A stretch of 21,405 bases of DNA. Origin: LMDS01 sp039930465 (GTDB taxonomy: Bacteria > Pseudomonadota > Gammaproteobacteria > Burkholderiales > Burkholderiaceae_C). The position numbers and the translations under genes were made by a program. Below the pieces are notes generated by a model. It was not told the origin of the DNA. It searched no databases and saw only the letters and a list, made by a program, of their open reading frames with translations. The stretch is from positions 1 to 21,405 of the forward strand of contig JBDTTU010000074.1 of NCBI GenBank assembly GCA_039930465.1. The letters are read 5' to 3'. Below, piece by piece: positions 8,742 to 16,167 of this stretch. Positions within the stretch are counted from its first letter, which is position 1. Every line of letters starts with the position of its first letter.

Positions 8742-9230
8742 TTACGCGCGTTGCGCGAGCAAGGCCTTCTTGCGCTCGGCGAGACGGCTGCCGAGTTCGA
8801 GCATGTCCAGCTTGGTCTTCTTCGCCTTCGGGAACATCTCGTTCTGTTCTTCCTTGACGTGGTGCTTGACGTACTCGCTCAGGACTTTGATCTTCGCGTC
8901 GAACATTTCGCCGTCGGGCTCCACGCCTTCGACTTGCGCGATCAGGTCTTTCATCGTGGCGTGCTCGACGGTGGCTTCCGGCACGAGTTCCTTGTCTTTG
9001 AGCGCCTGCTTCACGGCCGGGTAGAAGATCTCTTCTTCAACCTGGGCGTGAACGCTCAGCTCGGTACAGATCTTGGCCACGAGCTGCTTCTTCTTCGAAG
9101 TGGCGCGTGCTTTTTCGTATTCCGCAAAGAGCGCGGCGACAGCCTTGTGATCCGCGCGCAACAAGGCGGTGGCGTCTTTCGGCATCGCAGGCGCTTTGCG
9201 CTTCACAGCCTTTTTCAACGTGGTGGGCAT
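8742..9230 (-). CDS. hemerythrin HHE-domain protein
   Basis: The 162-residue product has a lysine-rich N-terminus and one HHE four-helix bundle. The di-iron ligand pattern is complete: H28 (RADHKAV), H61 and E65 (HAQVEEEIFYP), H90 (EHATMKDL), and H124 with E128 (KHHVKEEQNEMFP). Bacterial HHE proteins bind oxygen or nitric oxide or help repair or store iron; the specific role here is not visible. GAGGA lies upstream of the ATG on the minus strand. It is the last gene of a compact minus-strand cluster with a 24-residue membrane peptide, a four-helix membrane protein and a 62-residue protein, an arrangement that suggests a stress-related function. Confidence 0.9.
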   Translation of the reverse strand: MPTTLKKAVKRKAPAMPKDATALLRADHKAVAALFAEYEKARATSKKKQLVAKICTELSVHAQVEEEIFYPAVKQALKDKELVPEATVEHATMKDLIAQVEGVEPDGEMFDAKIKVLSEYVKHHVKEEQNEMFPKAKKTKLDMLELGSRLAERKKALLAQRA

Positions 9231-9255
9231 GGTGGTGTCCTCGTGGAATAGTGGA

Positions 9256-9330
9256 TCAGTGAACGAACAAGGCGATCAGGATGATGATGGGAATGGGAAT
9301 ACCGAGAAAGAACAAAAGAAGTGAGCGCAT
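9256..9330 (-). CDS. 24-residue hydrophobic membrane peptide
   Basis: An ATG at 9330 follows AGGAGA (9341-9336) by five bases, one of the best ribosome-binding sites in the window. The peptide starts MRSLLLFFLGIPIPI and continues as an almost uninterrupted run of I, L, A, F and V to a terminal VH before TGA. It has a single arginine near the N-terminus, so one transmembrane helix with its N-terminus inside is predicted. The IPIPI segment would kink or start the helix. It sits 25 bases before the hemerythrin gene and 33 bases after a membrane-protein gene on the same strand. I recall similar tiny hydrophobic ORFs in Burkholderiales, but no function is known to me. Confidence 0.7.
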   Translation of the reverse strand: MRSLLLFFLGIPIPIIILIALFVH

Positions 9331-9363
9331 GGCGGTCTCCTGTGTGGAGTTGTCTATCGAAAA

Positions 9364-10314
9364 TCAAAGGTCGCGTTGCCGGCCACCCCAGGTGGCAGCC
9401 AGGCTCGCCACGAAGGCGCCGGCCAGCAGCGAGACGAACAGCCACAGGGTGGCGTAGGCGGTCGCTTTGCGCGCCTTGTCTGCCGCGTCGCGTACAGCGG
9501 TTTCGACGTCCTTCAGCTTGGCCTGCATTCGCGCATAGGTGTCCGTCACACGCTTTTCTGCGTCTTGCTGCGAGAGCCCGGAGCGCTGGGCCACCATCTG
9601 CCCGAGGTAGCGGGTGTCGTCGGCGGGCAATGCGCCGGAGCGTACGCTGTTGAGCAGGATGCGGGTGGTTTCTGCCGTCGGAGCAGCAGCTGCAACTGGC
9701 GCGACTTCCGTCGTTGCAACGGCACTCATTTCCTTGCGGAACAACGAGTCGACAAAGTACGGGGTCGAGGTCGAGGCGGCGTCCGAACCGCTTTCGGTCT
9801 GGCCTGCTGCGGCCGTGATGCTCGCCGCTGCAGCCGCGCCGCCAGCCACGCTCGCACCGGCCTGCACACCGCTGCCGACGACCGAAGTGATGACCGAACT
9901 CAGCAGCGCAGCCGTGGCGAGGGACGCCACCGCCCACGCGAGAAAGCCATGCGCGGTGTCTCGAAAGTAGACCTCGTCGGTGTGGGTGGCAACCCACCGC
10001 GCCCGCAGCCTGCCGGCGAGGTAGCCGCCCATGCCCGACGCCATGAGCTGCGTGACCGTGACCCAGACGATGGTGGACAAACCGAAGGCCGCCGCCGAGG
10101 CTCCGCGACGCGCCCACGGCGAGATCGCAGAGAGGCCGAGGCCCGCTCCGAGAATGAGCAGGATCATCGACAAGGCTGCTGCGGCCGCAGCGCCGGCCAG
10201 GATCGCTCCCCACGAAACCGCGCTCGCATGAGCCGGGTGCTCTGCACGGAGAATCGGCGGCATTGGGCGCGCGTTTTCAAGTGCATCGGTGGCTCTGACG
10301 TACGACGAGCTCAT
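9364..10314 (-). CDS. four-helix integral membrane protein, unknown function
   Basis: The 316-residue product has hydrophobic segments at about 36-65 (AVSWGAILAGAAAAAALS onward), 76-100 (FGLSTIVWVTVTQLMASG), 115-143 (DTAHGFLAWAVASLATAALL) and the C-terminal LWLFVSLLAGAFVASLA. Between the third and fourth lies a soluble stretch of roughly 120 residues, part of it predicted helical with many K, D, E and A (DAEKRVTDTYARMQAKLKD). The block GGYLAGRLRARW and DEVYFRDTAHGFLAWA are shared with proteins often labelled PhnA-like in Burkholderiales, a name without demonstrated function. The ATG at 10314 has GGAG upstream; the longer in-frame ORF overlaps the 62-residue gene and was rejected. Confidence 0.75.
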   Translation of the reverse strand: MSSSYVRATDALENARPMPPILRAEHPAHASAVSWGAILAGAAAAAALSMILLILGAGLGLSAISPWARRGASAAAFGLSTIVWVTVTQLMASGMGGYLAGRLRARWVATHTDEVYFRDTAHGFLAWAVASLATAALLSSVITSVVGSGVQAGASVAGGAAAAASITAAAGQTESGSDAASTSTPYFVDSLFRKEMSAVATTEVAPVAAAAPTAETTRILLNSVRSGALPADDTRYLGQMVAQRSGLSQQDAEKRVTDTYARMQAKLKDVETAVRDAADKARKATAYATLWLFVSLLAGAFVASLAATWGGRQRDL

Positions 10315-10363
10315 GCAGACTCCATCGGGTTGACCGCAGTGGTGCGGTGACGTGAGGTGACGT

Positions 10364-10552
10364 TCATGCGTCGGGGTCGATGCCCTTGATCGGCGCGTCG
10401 CGCAGATCGGGTCCGATCTCGACGATCTTCTCGTCGGTGGCATCGTCCTTGAAATTCTCAGGGTGCTTCTGGGCGGCCTTCTTCTCCGACTTTTCGAGCG
10501 CGATGCGTTGCGCTTCATCGCTCACGCGGGGTGTTTTGGTGGAGTGGTTCAT
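10364..10552 (-). CDS. 62-residue charged hypothetical protein
   Basis: The product starts MNHSTKTPRVSDEAQ and is rich in K, E and D, with no hydrophobic segment, so a soluble, perhaps partly disordered protein is predicted. It ends with IVEIGPDLRDAPIKGIDPDA. GGAGA five bases upstream of the ATG at 10552 fixes the start; the longer frame to 10699 has no supporting site. The gene lies 49 bases before the four-helix membrane protein on the same strand and is probably the first gene of that cluster. No family is recognised. Confidence 0.6.
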   Translation of the reverse strand: MNHSTKTPRVSDEAQRIALEKSEKKAAQKHPENFKDDATDEKIVEIGPDLRDAPIKGIDPDA

Positions 10553-10638
10553 GTCGTCTCCGTCAAGCTGTTGGTGTGAGCCGAAGGTTAGGTTGGGTCG
10601 ATCGCGCACGCCGTCGGCGCGCTCCACGATCGAGCGCA

Positions 10639-10706
10639 GGAACTTTCCTACGTGTGTCATGAGCAAAGTCTGCAATGGCCTGCGTCGTGATGGCTGCATT
10701 TCCTAC
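10639..10706. promoter_or_regulatory. intergenic region with two copies of TTTCCTAC
   Basis: The divergent spacer between the 62-residue gene (minus) and the small basic gene (plus) contains TTTCCTAC at 10644-10651 and again at 10699-10706, 55 bases apart. The first copy is part of GGAACTTTCCTAC, whose beginning resembles the -35 element (GGAAC) of ECF-sigma promoters. No matching ECF -10 element was found at the usual distance. A regulatory role is only suggested. Confidence 0.25.
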
Positions 10707-10787
10707 AGGCGCAACCCTCTGACCGGGTGAAGCTGCGCCACGCGCAAGTCCATGCCGTACCGTCGTCAAGCCCGAGAGGAATGCCCA

Positions 10788-11030
10788 GTGAAGAAACCGA
10801 ACCCCGGCGCTGCCAAGGCGCGCGCCGCCCAAGCCGCCGACACGCAGGGTCTGGTCAAGTCCATGCCCGACAACGCCAACAAGCCCAAAGAGATCGGCCG
10901 TGCCAACGCCGTGTCGCCGCCCGTCGGCATGACACGCAAGCCGGCATCGCGCGCGGCCGCGGCGGCGTTCATCAAGGCAGTGGCCCGGCACCGCCACCCG
11001 GAACGCGAAACCGACCCACCGAGAGTCTGA
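10788..11030 (+). CDS. small basic hypothetical protein (80 aa)
   Basis: The product starts MKKPNPGAAKARAAQ from a GTG at 10788, with AGAGGA (10775-10780) seven bases upstream. An ATG at 10752 in the same frame is possible but lacks such a site. The protein is rich in A, K, R and P with no hydrophobic segment and would be largely disordered and positively charged. It ends two bases before the ATG of the hydrolase gene, so the two are probably co-translated. No family is recognised. Confidence 0.55.
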   Translation: MKKPNPGAAKARAAQAADTQGLVKSMPDNANKPKEIGRANAVSPPVGMTRKPASRAAAAAFIKAVARHRHPERETDPPRV

Positions 11031-11032
11031 GG

Positions 11033-12055
11033 ATGGCCAAACGCCTCCGAGCAGCCGGGTGGTCGCGGCTGTTCACACGCAGCATCAAGGCGATCACGCG
11101 CAGCGCGGCGCGCAGCGGCAGCGTTGCGCTCAAGCGCGCCATCAAACCAAAGCCCGCGACTCGAAGCGCTGCACCGCGTTCCGGCACCTGGCTTGCGGGC
11201 ATGGCGGTGGGCACGGCCGGCGCGCGCCGCTTCTGGCTCTACCGCCCGCCGGGCGTGTCACGCAGCGAGCGTCTGCCCCTGATGGTGATGCTGCACGGCT
11301 GCGGCCAGGACGCGAAAGGCTTTGCGCTGAGCACGCGCATGAACAGCGTGGCGGCGCGCGAACGCTTCTGGGTGTTGTACCCGGAGCAAGACCGGCTCGC
11401 CAACGCGCAAGGCTGCTGGAACTGGTTCGACACCCGCTCGGGTCGTGCCCAGGGCGAAGCGGCGCTGATCGTCAATGCGATCGACCAGGTCTGCCTGCTG
11501 CACCCGGTGGATCGCGAGCGCGTGGCGGTCGCCGGGCTCTCGGCCGGGGCCAGCATGGCCGCGCTGCTGGCGACGCGCTACCCGGACCGATTCAAGGCGG
11601 TGGTGATGCATTCCGGCGTACCACCCGGCACCGCCGACTCGCCGCTGTCGGCGCTCGGCGCAATGCACGGGCGGCGCGGTACCAGTCCACTGGCCCAAGC
11701 CCTCGGTGCGGAGGCAGCCACCTGGCCACCGCTGTTGGTGATTCACGGTTCCGTCGATCGCGTCGTGTCGGCACACAACGCCCAAGCGGCCGCCCAGGCG
11801 TGGGCCAGCGCCGCGGGCGCCAGCGCCCTGGCGCCGCGCCGTGTGCAACGCGGCAAGCGCCACGCGATGGTGGTCACCGATTTCAAGCGGCGTGGGTGCA
11901 CCGCGGCGTCACTGGTCGAAGTCGAAGGGCTGGGGCACGCGTGGAGCGGCGGAGCGGCGCGCACGCTGTTCAGCGATGTGCAGGGTCCGGACGCGTCGCG
12001 CATGGCCTGGGCGTTTGTCGCGAAGCAGTTCGAGCGCGGCGTCCGTCCGGTCTGA
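11033..12055 (+). CDS. PHB-depolymerase-family alpha/beta hydrolase
   Basis: The 340-residue product contains the Esterase_PHB pattern: LMVMLHGCGQDAKGFA (83-98) with the oxyanion-hole HGCGQ, the nucleophile elbow GLSAG (S170 at 168-172), the acid D242 in HGSVDRVV and H302 in GLGHAWSGG. Family members hydrolyse polyhydroxyalkanoate or other polyesters, and some are feruloyl or acetylxylan esterases. The N-terminus has no signal peptide; residues 3-49 hold 14 arginines and lysines. It could therefore act inside the cell, where a basic tail might bind a polymer granule or nucleic acid. The ATG at 11033 was chosen because the longer frame overlaps the upstream gene. The exact substrate is unknown. 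Confidence 0.85.
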   Translation: MAKRLRAAGWSRLFTRSIKAITRSAARSGSVALKRAIKPKPATRSAAPRSGTWLAGMAVGTAGARRFWLYRPPGVSRSERLPLMVMLHGCGQDAKGFALSTRMNSVAARERFWVLYPEQDRLANAQGCWNWFDTRSGRAQGEAALIVNAIDQVCLLHPVDRERVAVAGLSAGASMAALLATRYPDRFKAVVMHSGVPPGTADSPLSALGAMHGRRGTSPLAQALGAEAATWPPLLVIHGSVDRVVSAHNAQAAAQAWASAAGASALAPRRVQRGKRHAMVVTDFKRRGCTAASLVEVEGLGHAWSGGAARTLFSDVQGPDASRMAWAFVAKQFERGVRPV

Positions 12056-12065
12056 CCATCGCCGG

Positions 12066-12082
12066 CGCAGCGTGAGGCTGCG
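12066..12082. terminator. hairpin between convergent genes
   Basis: A perfect six-base-pair stem CGCAGC/GCTGCG with loop GTGAG lies in the 33-base gap between the hydrolase gene and the RIO kinase gene, which converge here. It could serve both directions, but neither side has a T-tract. Confidence 0.35.
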
Positions 12083-12088
12083 AGCCGA

Positions 12089-12937
12089 TCAGCGGGCGGC
12101 CTGCATTCTCAGTTGCCGCATCTTTTCTTCGTCGCGCGCATCGTCGATCTCGCGCATCACGCTGCCCACGTCGACGCTCCCTGCCTTCGGCACGAAGCGG
12201 CCGCTCAGCACCGTGTCTGGACGCAGCACACCACGCTCGTACAGGTCCCAGATTTCGGGGCCGAAGTGCGTGTTGAGCAGCTCGGGCGCGAAGCGGCCGA
12301 AGTACAGGCTCAGGTTGCCCACGTCGCGCAGCAGCATGCGCTGTGCGTGGTTGTTGCCTGCGGCATCAACCGCTTGCGGCAGATCGATGATCACCGGGCC
12401 GTCGGCCGCGAGCAGGATGTTGAATTCCGACAGGTCGCCGTGCACGACACCGGCACACAGCATGCGCACCACTTCGCTCAGCAGCGTGGCATGGTGGGCG
12501 CGCGCCTGCTCGGGCGTGAACTGCACGTCGTTGAGCCGCGGCGCGGCCGCGCCGTATTCGTCGGCCACCAGCTCCATCAGCAGCACACCTTCGAAGAAGT
12601 TGAACGGCTTGGGAACGCGCACGCCCGCGGCGGCCAGGCGGTACAGCGCATCGACCTCGGCGCTTTGCCAGGCCGCCTCTTGCGCTTCGCGGCCGAAGCG
12701 TGTGCCCTTGGCCATCGCACGCGCTTGCCGGGTGTTCTTGACCTTGCGGTTCTCGGTGTAGTCGACGGCCTGCCGAAAGCTGCGGTTCGTGGCTTCCTTG
12801 TAGACCTTGGCGCAGCGCGTCTCGTTGCCGCACTGCACGACGAAGACCATGGCTTCCTTGCCGCTCATGAGCTGTCGCGAAACCGAATCGATCAGGCCTT
12901 CGTCGATCAGCGTCTGCAGACGTGGGGGTGCTTTCAC
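12089..12937 (-). CDS. RIO1-type serine protein kinase
   Basis: RIO kinases are atypical protein kinases or ATPases; eukaryotic and archaeal members act in small-subunit ribosome maturation, and bacterial substrates are mostly unknown. The 282-residue product has the RIO nucleotide loop SGKEAMVFVV (25-34), the lysine K44 in RCAKVYKE, the catalytic loop HGDLSEFN (166-173) and the metal-binding IDLPQ (184-188). The GTG at 12937 overlaps the helicase stop as GTGA and gives a normal N-terminus; the longer upstream frame runs inside the helicase gene. Coupling to a SUV3-like RNA helicase suggests a role in RNA or ribosome metabolism, by inference. Confidence 0.9.
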   Translation of the reverse strand: MKAPPRLQTLIDEGLIDSVSRQLMSGKEAMVFVVQCGNETRCAKVYKEATNRSFRQAVDYTENRKVKNTRQARAMAKGTRFGREAQEAAWQSAEVDALYRLAAAGVRVPKPFNFFEGVLLMELVADEYGAAAPRLNDVQFTPEQARAHHATLLSEVVRMLCAGVVHGDLSEFNILLAADGPVIIDLPQAVDAAGNNHAQRMLLRDVGNLSLYFGRFAPELLNTHFGPEIWDLYERGVLRPDTVLSGRFVPKAGSVDVGSVMREIDDARDEEKMRQLRMQAAR

Positions 12938-15198
12938 GCGCGCGCTTTTCCGCCGCGCGGGCGCTGGCCCGAGCGCACCTGCGCGAGCGGGCGTTTGCCC
13001 TTGAGCTGACGCTCGATGCCATCGTTCAACTGGCTGCGCAACATCAGCACCTCGTCGAGGTGCCCATACACGCCGGGGAAGCGCAGGTCGAGCCACAACC
13101 ACAGTGTGCAGGCGCGCAGCGCCTGCTCCATGCGTTCGAGCCGGCTGTGGCCATCGACCGCGTCCAGGAACCAGGGCTTTCCGGCACGGCCGGTGAGCGC
13201 GTGGCTGCTGCTCCAGTCGAGAAATTCCTGCAGCTGCGATTCGGTACGGGTGTCGACCGGCGCTTGCGCGTAGATGAAGCGTTCTTTCAGCGTGAGCTTC
13301 GCGGCACTCAGGTCGAGCTTCTCGGCGAGTTCGAGCATCTGCTCGAGTTCGGCGACCGCGAAGTGCGCATCGTCGAGCTTGAGTTGTTCCATGAACACGC
13401 CCAGCACTTCGCGCAGCCGGGTCTTGTGCAGGCGCGACGAAATCGTGTCGATGTGCCAGCCGTTCGGGGCCACCGGCGCCTTGAAGTCGCGCGGCGCGCG
13501 CGGTGTCTTGGGCAGAAGCTCTTTCAGCGCGCGCGCGGCCGACGGTTCGGCTTCAAACAGCACGCCGACAAATCCTTCTTCGTGAATGCCGTAGCGACCG
13601 GCGCGGCCGGCGATCTGGTGCACTTCGGATTCGTTCAAGGGCCGGTCGTCCTGCCCGTCGAACTTGGTCATGGTGCTGAACAGCACCCGCTGGATCGGCA
13701 GGTTCAGGCCCATGCCGATCGCGTCGGTCGCGACCAGGATGTGCGATTCGCCTTGCGCGAAACGCTCGGCTTCGCGGCGCCGCACTTCGGGCGGCAGCGC
13801 GCCGTAGATCACCGAGACCGGGTGGCCGCTGGCGGCGATCTGGTCGCGCAGCATCAGCACATCGCGGCGGCTGAACGCAACGACCGCGTCGCCGAGTTTC
13901 AGCGCCGCGATCGGCACCGGCTGCGCGAGCAGTTCCACGTGCTGCTTGCGCTCGAAGTGGCGCACCTCGCAGCGTTCGCCACACAGGCCGAGCAGGTTCT
14001 CGATCGCCGGCACCGCATAGGCCGAGCAGATGATGATCACTTCTTTGGCCGGCACCGCGACGATCGCCTGCGTCCAGGCCCAGCCGCGCGACGGGTCGAA
14101 GATCATCTGTGCTTCGTCGATCACGGCCACGTCGATCGGCTTGTTGGTGCCGACCATCTCGATGGTGCTCGAGACGACGCGCGCTCCATCGGCCGGCACG
14201 TTTTCTTCGCCGGTCAGCAGCGAACACGGCACGCCGCGGGCCACGAGCCGGTCGCGCCCTTCGAGTGCCAACAGGCGCAGCGGCGCGAGGTAGGCTCCGT
14301 CGACCGCCTGGGCCAATCTCTCGAACGCGGCGTGGGTCTTGCCGCTGTTCGGCGGGCCGACGTAGAGCTTCACTGTTCGTTGCAGCCGGCGCGCTTTTTC
14401 GAAGGTGCCCGGGTAGCCCTGGAACGCGAGTTCGGTGTTCAGGCCGGCGAGTGTGTCGATCTCGGCGACGAAATGCTCCCAGCGGTCTTGCGCCTTGGCG
14501 CAAGCGGCTTTCACTTCTTCGAGATCGGCGGTGGCCTGCGGCAGCGCGCACTCCGACTGCAGGCGCGGCAACAACGATTCGATGTGCTGCGGGTTGCCGG
14601 CGCGGCTGCGGGCGATCAAGGTTTCGAGAAACACCGTCAAGGCTGCCGCGTGTGGGTAGGCGGTCGGCGCGCCCAGCCCTGCGAGCAGTGCCGCTTTGTC
14701 GCCGGTGCGGTAGAAGTCCCAGACCGCCGCTGCTTCGACCGGCACGCGGAACAACACCGGCACACGCCAGCCCGGCTCCGAGAGTGGCAAGGCGTGGCTG
14801 ATCAGTCGCGTCCAGGTGCCCCTGTGGCGCGAGACGCCGAGCGCGTCGAGCGCGGCGGTGCGTTCCAGCATCAGCGCGCGCACGGTCGGGCCGGTGCCGA
14901 CCGCGTCGAGGTGCGCGAGCGCGCTGTCCATCAGCTCGGGCGCGATCCAGCGGCTCGGGCGCGCGCCGGCCACCGGCTTTTGCAGCAGCACGAGGCCGAG
15001 CTTGTCGAGGTGGTCTTCCAAGCCGGCGCTGCGCTCGTCGAGATAGTCGCCCGGCTTCACGACCTGCGGCAGCGTGTAGGCGGCCTGGCGGATGCGGTTG
15101 AACTGCTCCTTGCCGATGTGCGCCGGCACACGCTTGGCGTGGCGCGGGTTCGGCAGGTTCAGAGCTTCTGGAGGGCTCGTCGTTGTGGTGGCGGTCAC
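12934..15198 (-). CDS. SUV3-like DExH-box RNA helicase
   Basis: The 754-residue protein has a helicase core of the Ski2/SUV3 type: Walker A GPPNSGKT (281-288), DEAQ (361-364), CSAY (391-394), LVATDAIGMGLNLP (488-501) and motif VI QIAGRAGRYG (528-537). The DEAQ box and GRAGR match mitochondrial SUV3, which unwinds RNA with the degradosome exonuclease. Residues 1-270 form an N-terminal region without a motif I recognise. The last 20 residues are basic (KGKRPLAQ, RPRGGKARA). The start is GTG at 15198 and overlaps the folE2 stop as GTGA; the end overlaps the RIO kinase start in the same way. No SUV3-partner exonuclease is adjacent. Confidence 0.9.
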   Translation of the reverse strand: MTATTTTSPPEALNLPNPRHAKRVPAHIGKEQFNRIRQAAYTLPQVVKPGDYLDERSAGLEDHLDKLGLVLLQKPVAGARPSRWIAPELMDSALAHLDAVGTGPTVRALMLERTAALDALGVSRHRGTWTRLISHALPLSEPGWRVPVLFRVPVEAAAVWDFYRTGDKAALLAGLGAPTAYPHAAALTVFLETLIARSRAGNPQHIESLLPRLQSECALPQATADLEEVKAACAKAQDRWEHFVAEIDTLAGLNTELAFQGYPGTFEKARRLQRTVKLYVGPPNSGKTHAAFERLAQAVDGAYLAPLRLLALEGRDRLVARGVPCSLLTGEENVPADGARVVSSTIEMVGTNKPIDVAVIDEAQMIFDPSRGWAWTQAIVAVPAKEVIIICSAYAVPAIENLLGLCGERCEVRHFERKQHVELLAQPVPIAALKLGDAVVAFSRRDVLMLRDQIAASGHPVSVIYGALPPEVRRREAERFAQGESHILVATDAIGMGLNLPIQRVLFSTMTKFDGQDDRPLNESEVHQIAGRAGRYGIHEEGFVGVLFEAEPSAARALKELLPKTPRAPRDFKAPVAPNGWHIDTISSRLHKTRLREVLGVFMEQLKLDDAHFAVAELEQMLELAEKLDLSAAKLTLKERFIYAQAPVDTRTESQLQEFLDWSSSHALTGRAGKPWFLDAVDGHSRLERMEQALRACTLWLWLDLRFPGVYGHLDEVLMLRSQLNDGIERQLKGKRPLAQVRSGQRPRGGKARA

Positions 15199-16088
15199 TC
15201 GGCGCGCTCGATCCGGGAAGGTCCACCAGACGCGCGCTCGATGCGCGAAGGTCCACCAGACGCGCGCTCGATGCGCGCGTAGGCCGAGTGCGCGTGGATC
15301 GATTCGAAGTTCTCGACGTCGACGCTGTAGCGGCCGATGCGCGCGTCGGCGTTGAGCCGCAGTGCCACGTCACGCACCATGTCTTCGACGAACTTCGGGT
15401 TTTCGTAGGCCCGCTCGGTGACCCACTTCTCGTCGGCGCGCTTGAGCATCGGCCAGATCTCGCTCGAGGCGCTGTCTTCGGCGAAACGAACCAGTTCCGA
15501 CCAGGCGATGTCTTCGTTCAGCAGCTCGACCCGGATCGTCACGTGCGAACGCTGGTTGTGCGCGCCGTAGTCGGAGATCTCTTTGGAGCATGGGCACAAC
15601 GACTTGACCGGCACGACGACCTCGGCCCAGATCGTCGACGACACCTCGGTGTCGCCTTGCGGGCCTGCACCAGCGCGCGCTTCGGCGATCCAGCGGCCCT
15701 GGTATTCAAGCAGGCTTTGCACGCCGGATACTGGCGCGCGCTTGCGCAGGAAGAACGGGAACTGCGCGTCGATGCGGCCTTCGCTGGCGTGCAGCTTGTC
15801 GAGCATCACCGCCAGGCCGGTGCGCAGCGCGGCGGCATCGAGCGGCGCATCGAGCGCGTCGAGCCAGGCCACGAAACGCGACATGTGGGTGCCCTTCTGC
15901 TCGGCCGGCAAGGCCACGTCCAGATCCCACATCGCGACCGTGGGCGACACCGTGTTGCCGATGCGCAATTGCAGCGGGTAACGCACGCTCTTCACGCCCA
16001 CGCGCTGGATCGCCAGGTGGCGTTCGTCGCGGGCACTTTGCGTGTCGGGGATGTGCAGCGCGTCTTTCAGATTGCTCATGTGATTCAT
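15195..16088 (-). CDS. folE2: GTP cyclohydrolase FolE2 (type IB) with extended C-terminus
   Basis: FolE2 converts GTP to 7,8-dihydroneopterin triphosphate, the first step of folate synthesis. Visible motifs are IQRVGVKSVRYPL, GTHMSRF (67-72), PVKSLCPCSKEISDYGAHNQ (160-179) with the metal-ligand cysteine region, and ENPKFVEDMVRDV. The ATG at 16088 (MNHMSN) fits homologous N-termini; a start at 16118 or 16079 is possible. At 297 residues it is longer than the roughly 260-270 usual for the family. The excess is at the C-terminus, where a ten-residue unit RIERASGGPS occurs twice and RIERAE ends the protein. No FolE type IA gene is in the window. The 79 bases between dxs and folE2 contain no recognisable terminator, so they may belong to one transcript. 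Confidence 0.92.
   Translation of the reverse strand: MNHMSNLKDALHIPDTQSARDERHLAIQRVGVKSVRYPLQLRIGNTVSPTVAMWDLDVALPAEQKGTHMSRFVAWLDALDAPLDAAALRTGLAVMLDKLHASEGRIDAQFPFFLRKRAPVSGVQSLLEYQGRWIAEARAGAGPQGDTEVSSTIWAEVVVPVKSLCPCSKEISDYGAHNQRSHVTIRVELLNEDIAWSELVRFAEDSASSEIWPMLKRADEKWVTERAYENPKFVEDMVRDVALRLNADARIGRYSVDVENFESIHAHSAYARIERASGGPSRIERASGGPSRIERAE
15201..15277. repeat. 30-bp tandem repeat inside the folE2 3' end
   Basis: Units lie at 15201-15230 and 15231-15260, matching at 27 of 30 positions, followed by a 17-base partial unit at 15261-15277. The unit is a multiple of three, so it adds ten residues per copy to FolE2 without shifting the frame. It ends just before the GTG of the helicase gene at 15198, so it also forms that gene's ribosome-binding region. 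Confidence 0.9.
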
Positions 16089-16167
16089 CGGTTGGCCCAA
16101 TGCGAAGCATGCCAGCAAAGCGCCGGCCTCGCCCCACGATGGATTTGACGCGATCGTTCGGCCGCGT

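Noticed and set aside
10639..10670. Complete ECF-sigma promoter
   Set aside because: GGAAC is present but no -10 element was found at 16-17 bases, so only a weak regulatory note was kept.
10660..10731. 23-residue ORF (MSKVCNGLRRDG...) in the divergent spacer
   Set aside because: It has no ribosome-binding site, no hydrophobic or conserved-looking pattern, and overlaps the repeated TTTCCTAC region.
12922..15282. 786-residue open frame on the plus strand
   Set aside because: It lies wholly opposite the SUV3-like helicase, has low-complexity R/H/A/V-rich composition and no family motifs. It is a GC-driven shadow frame.
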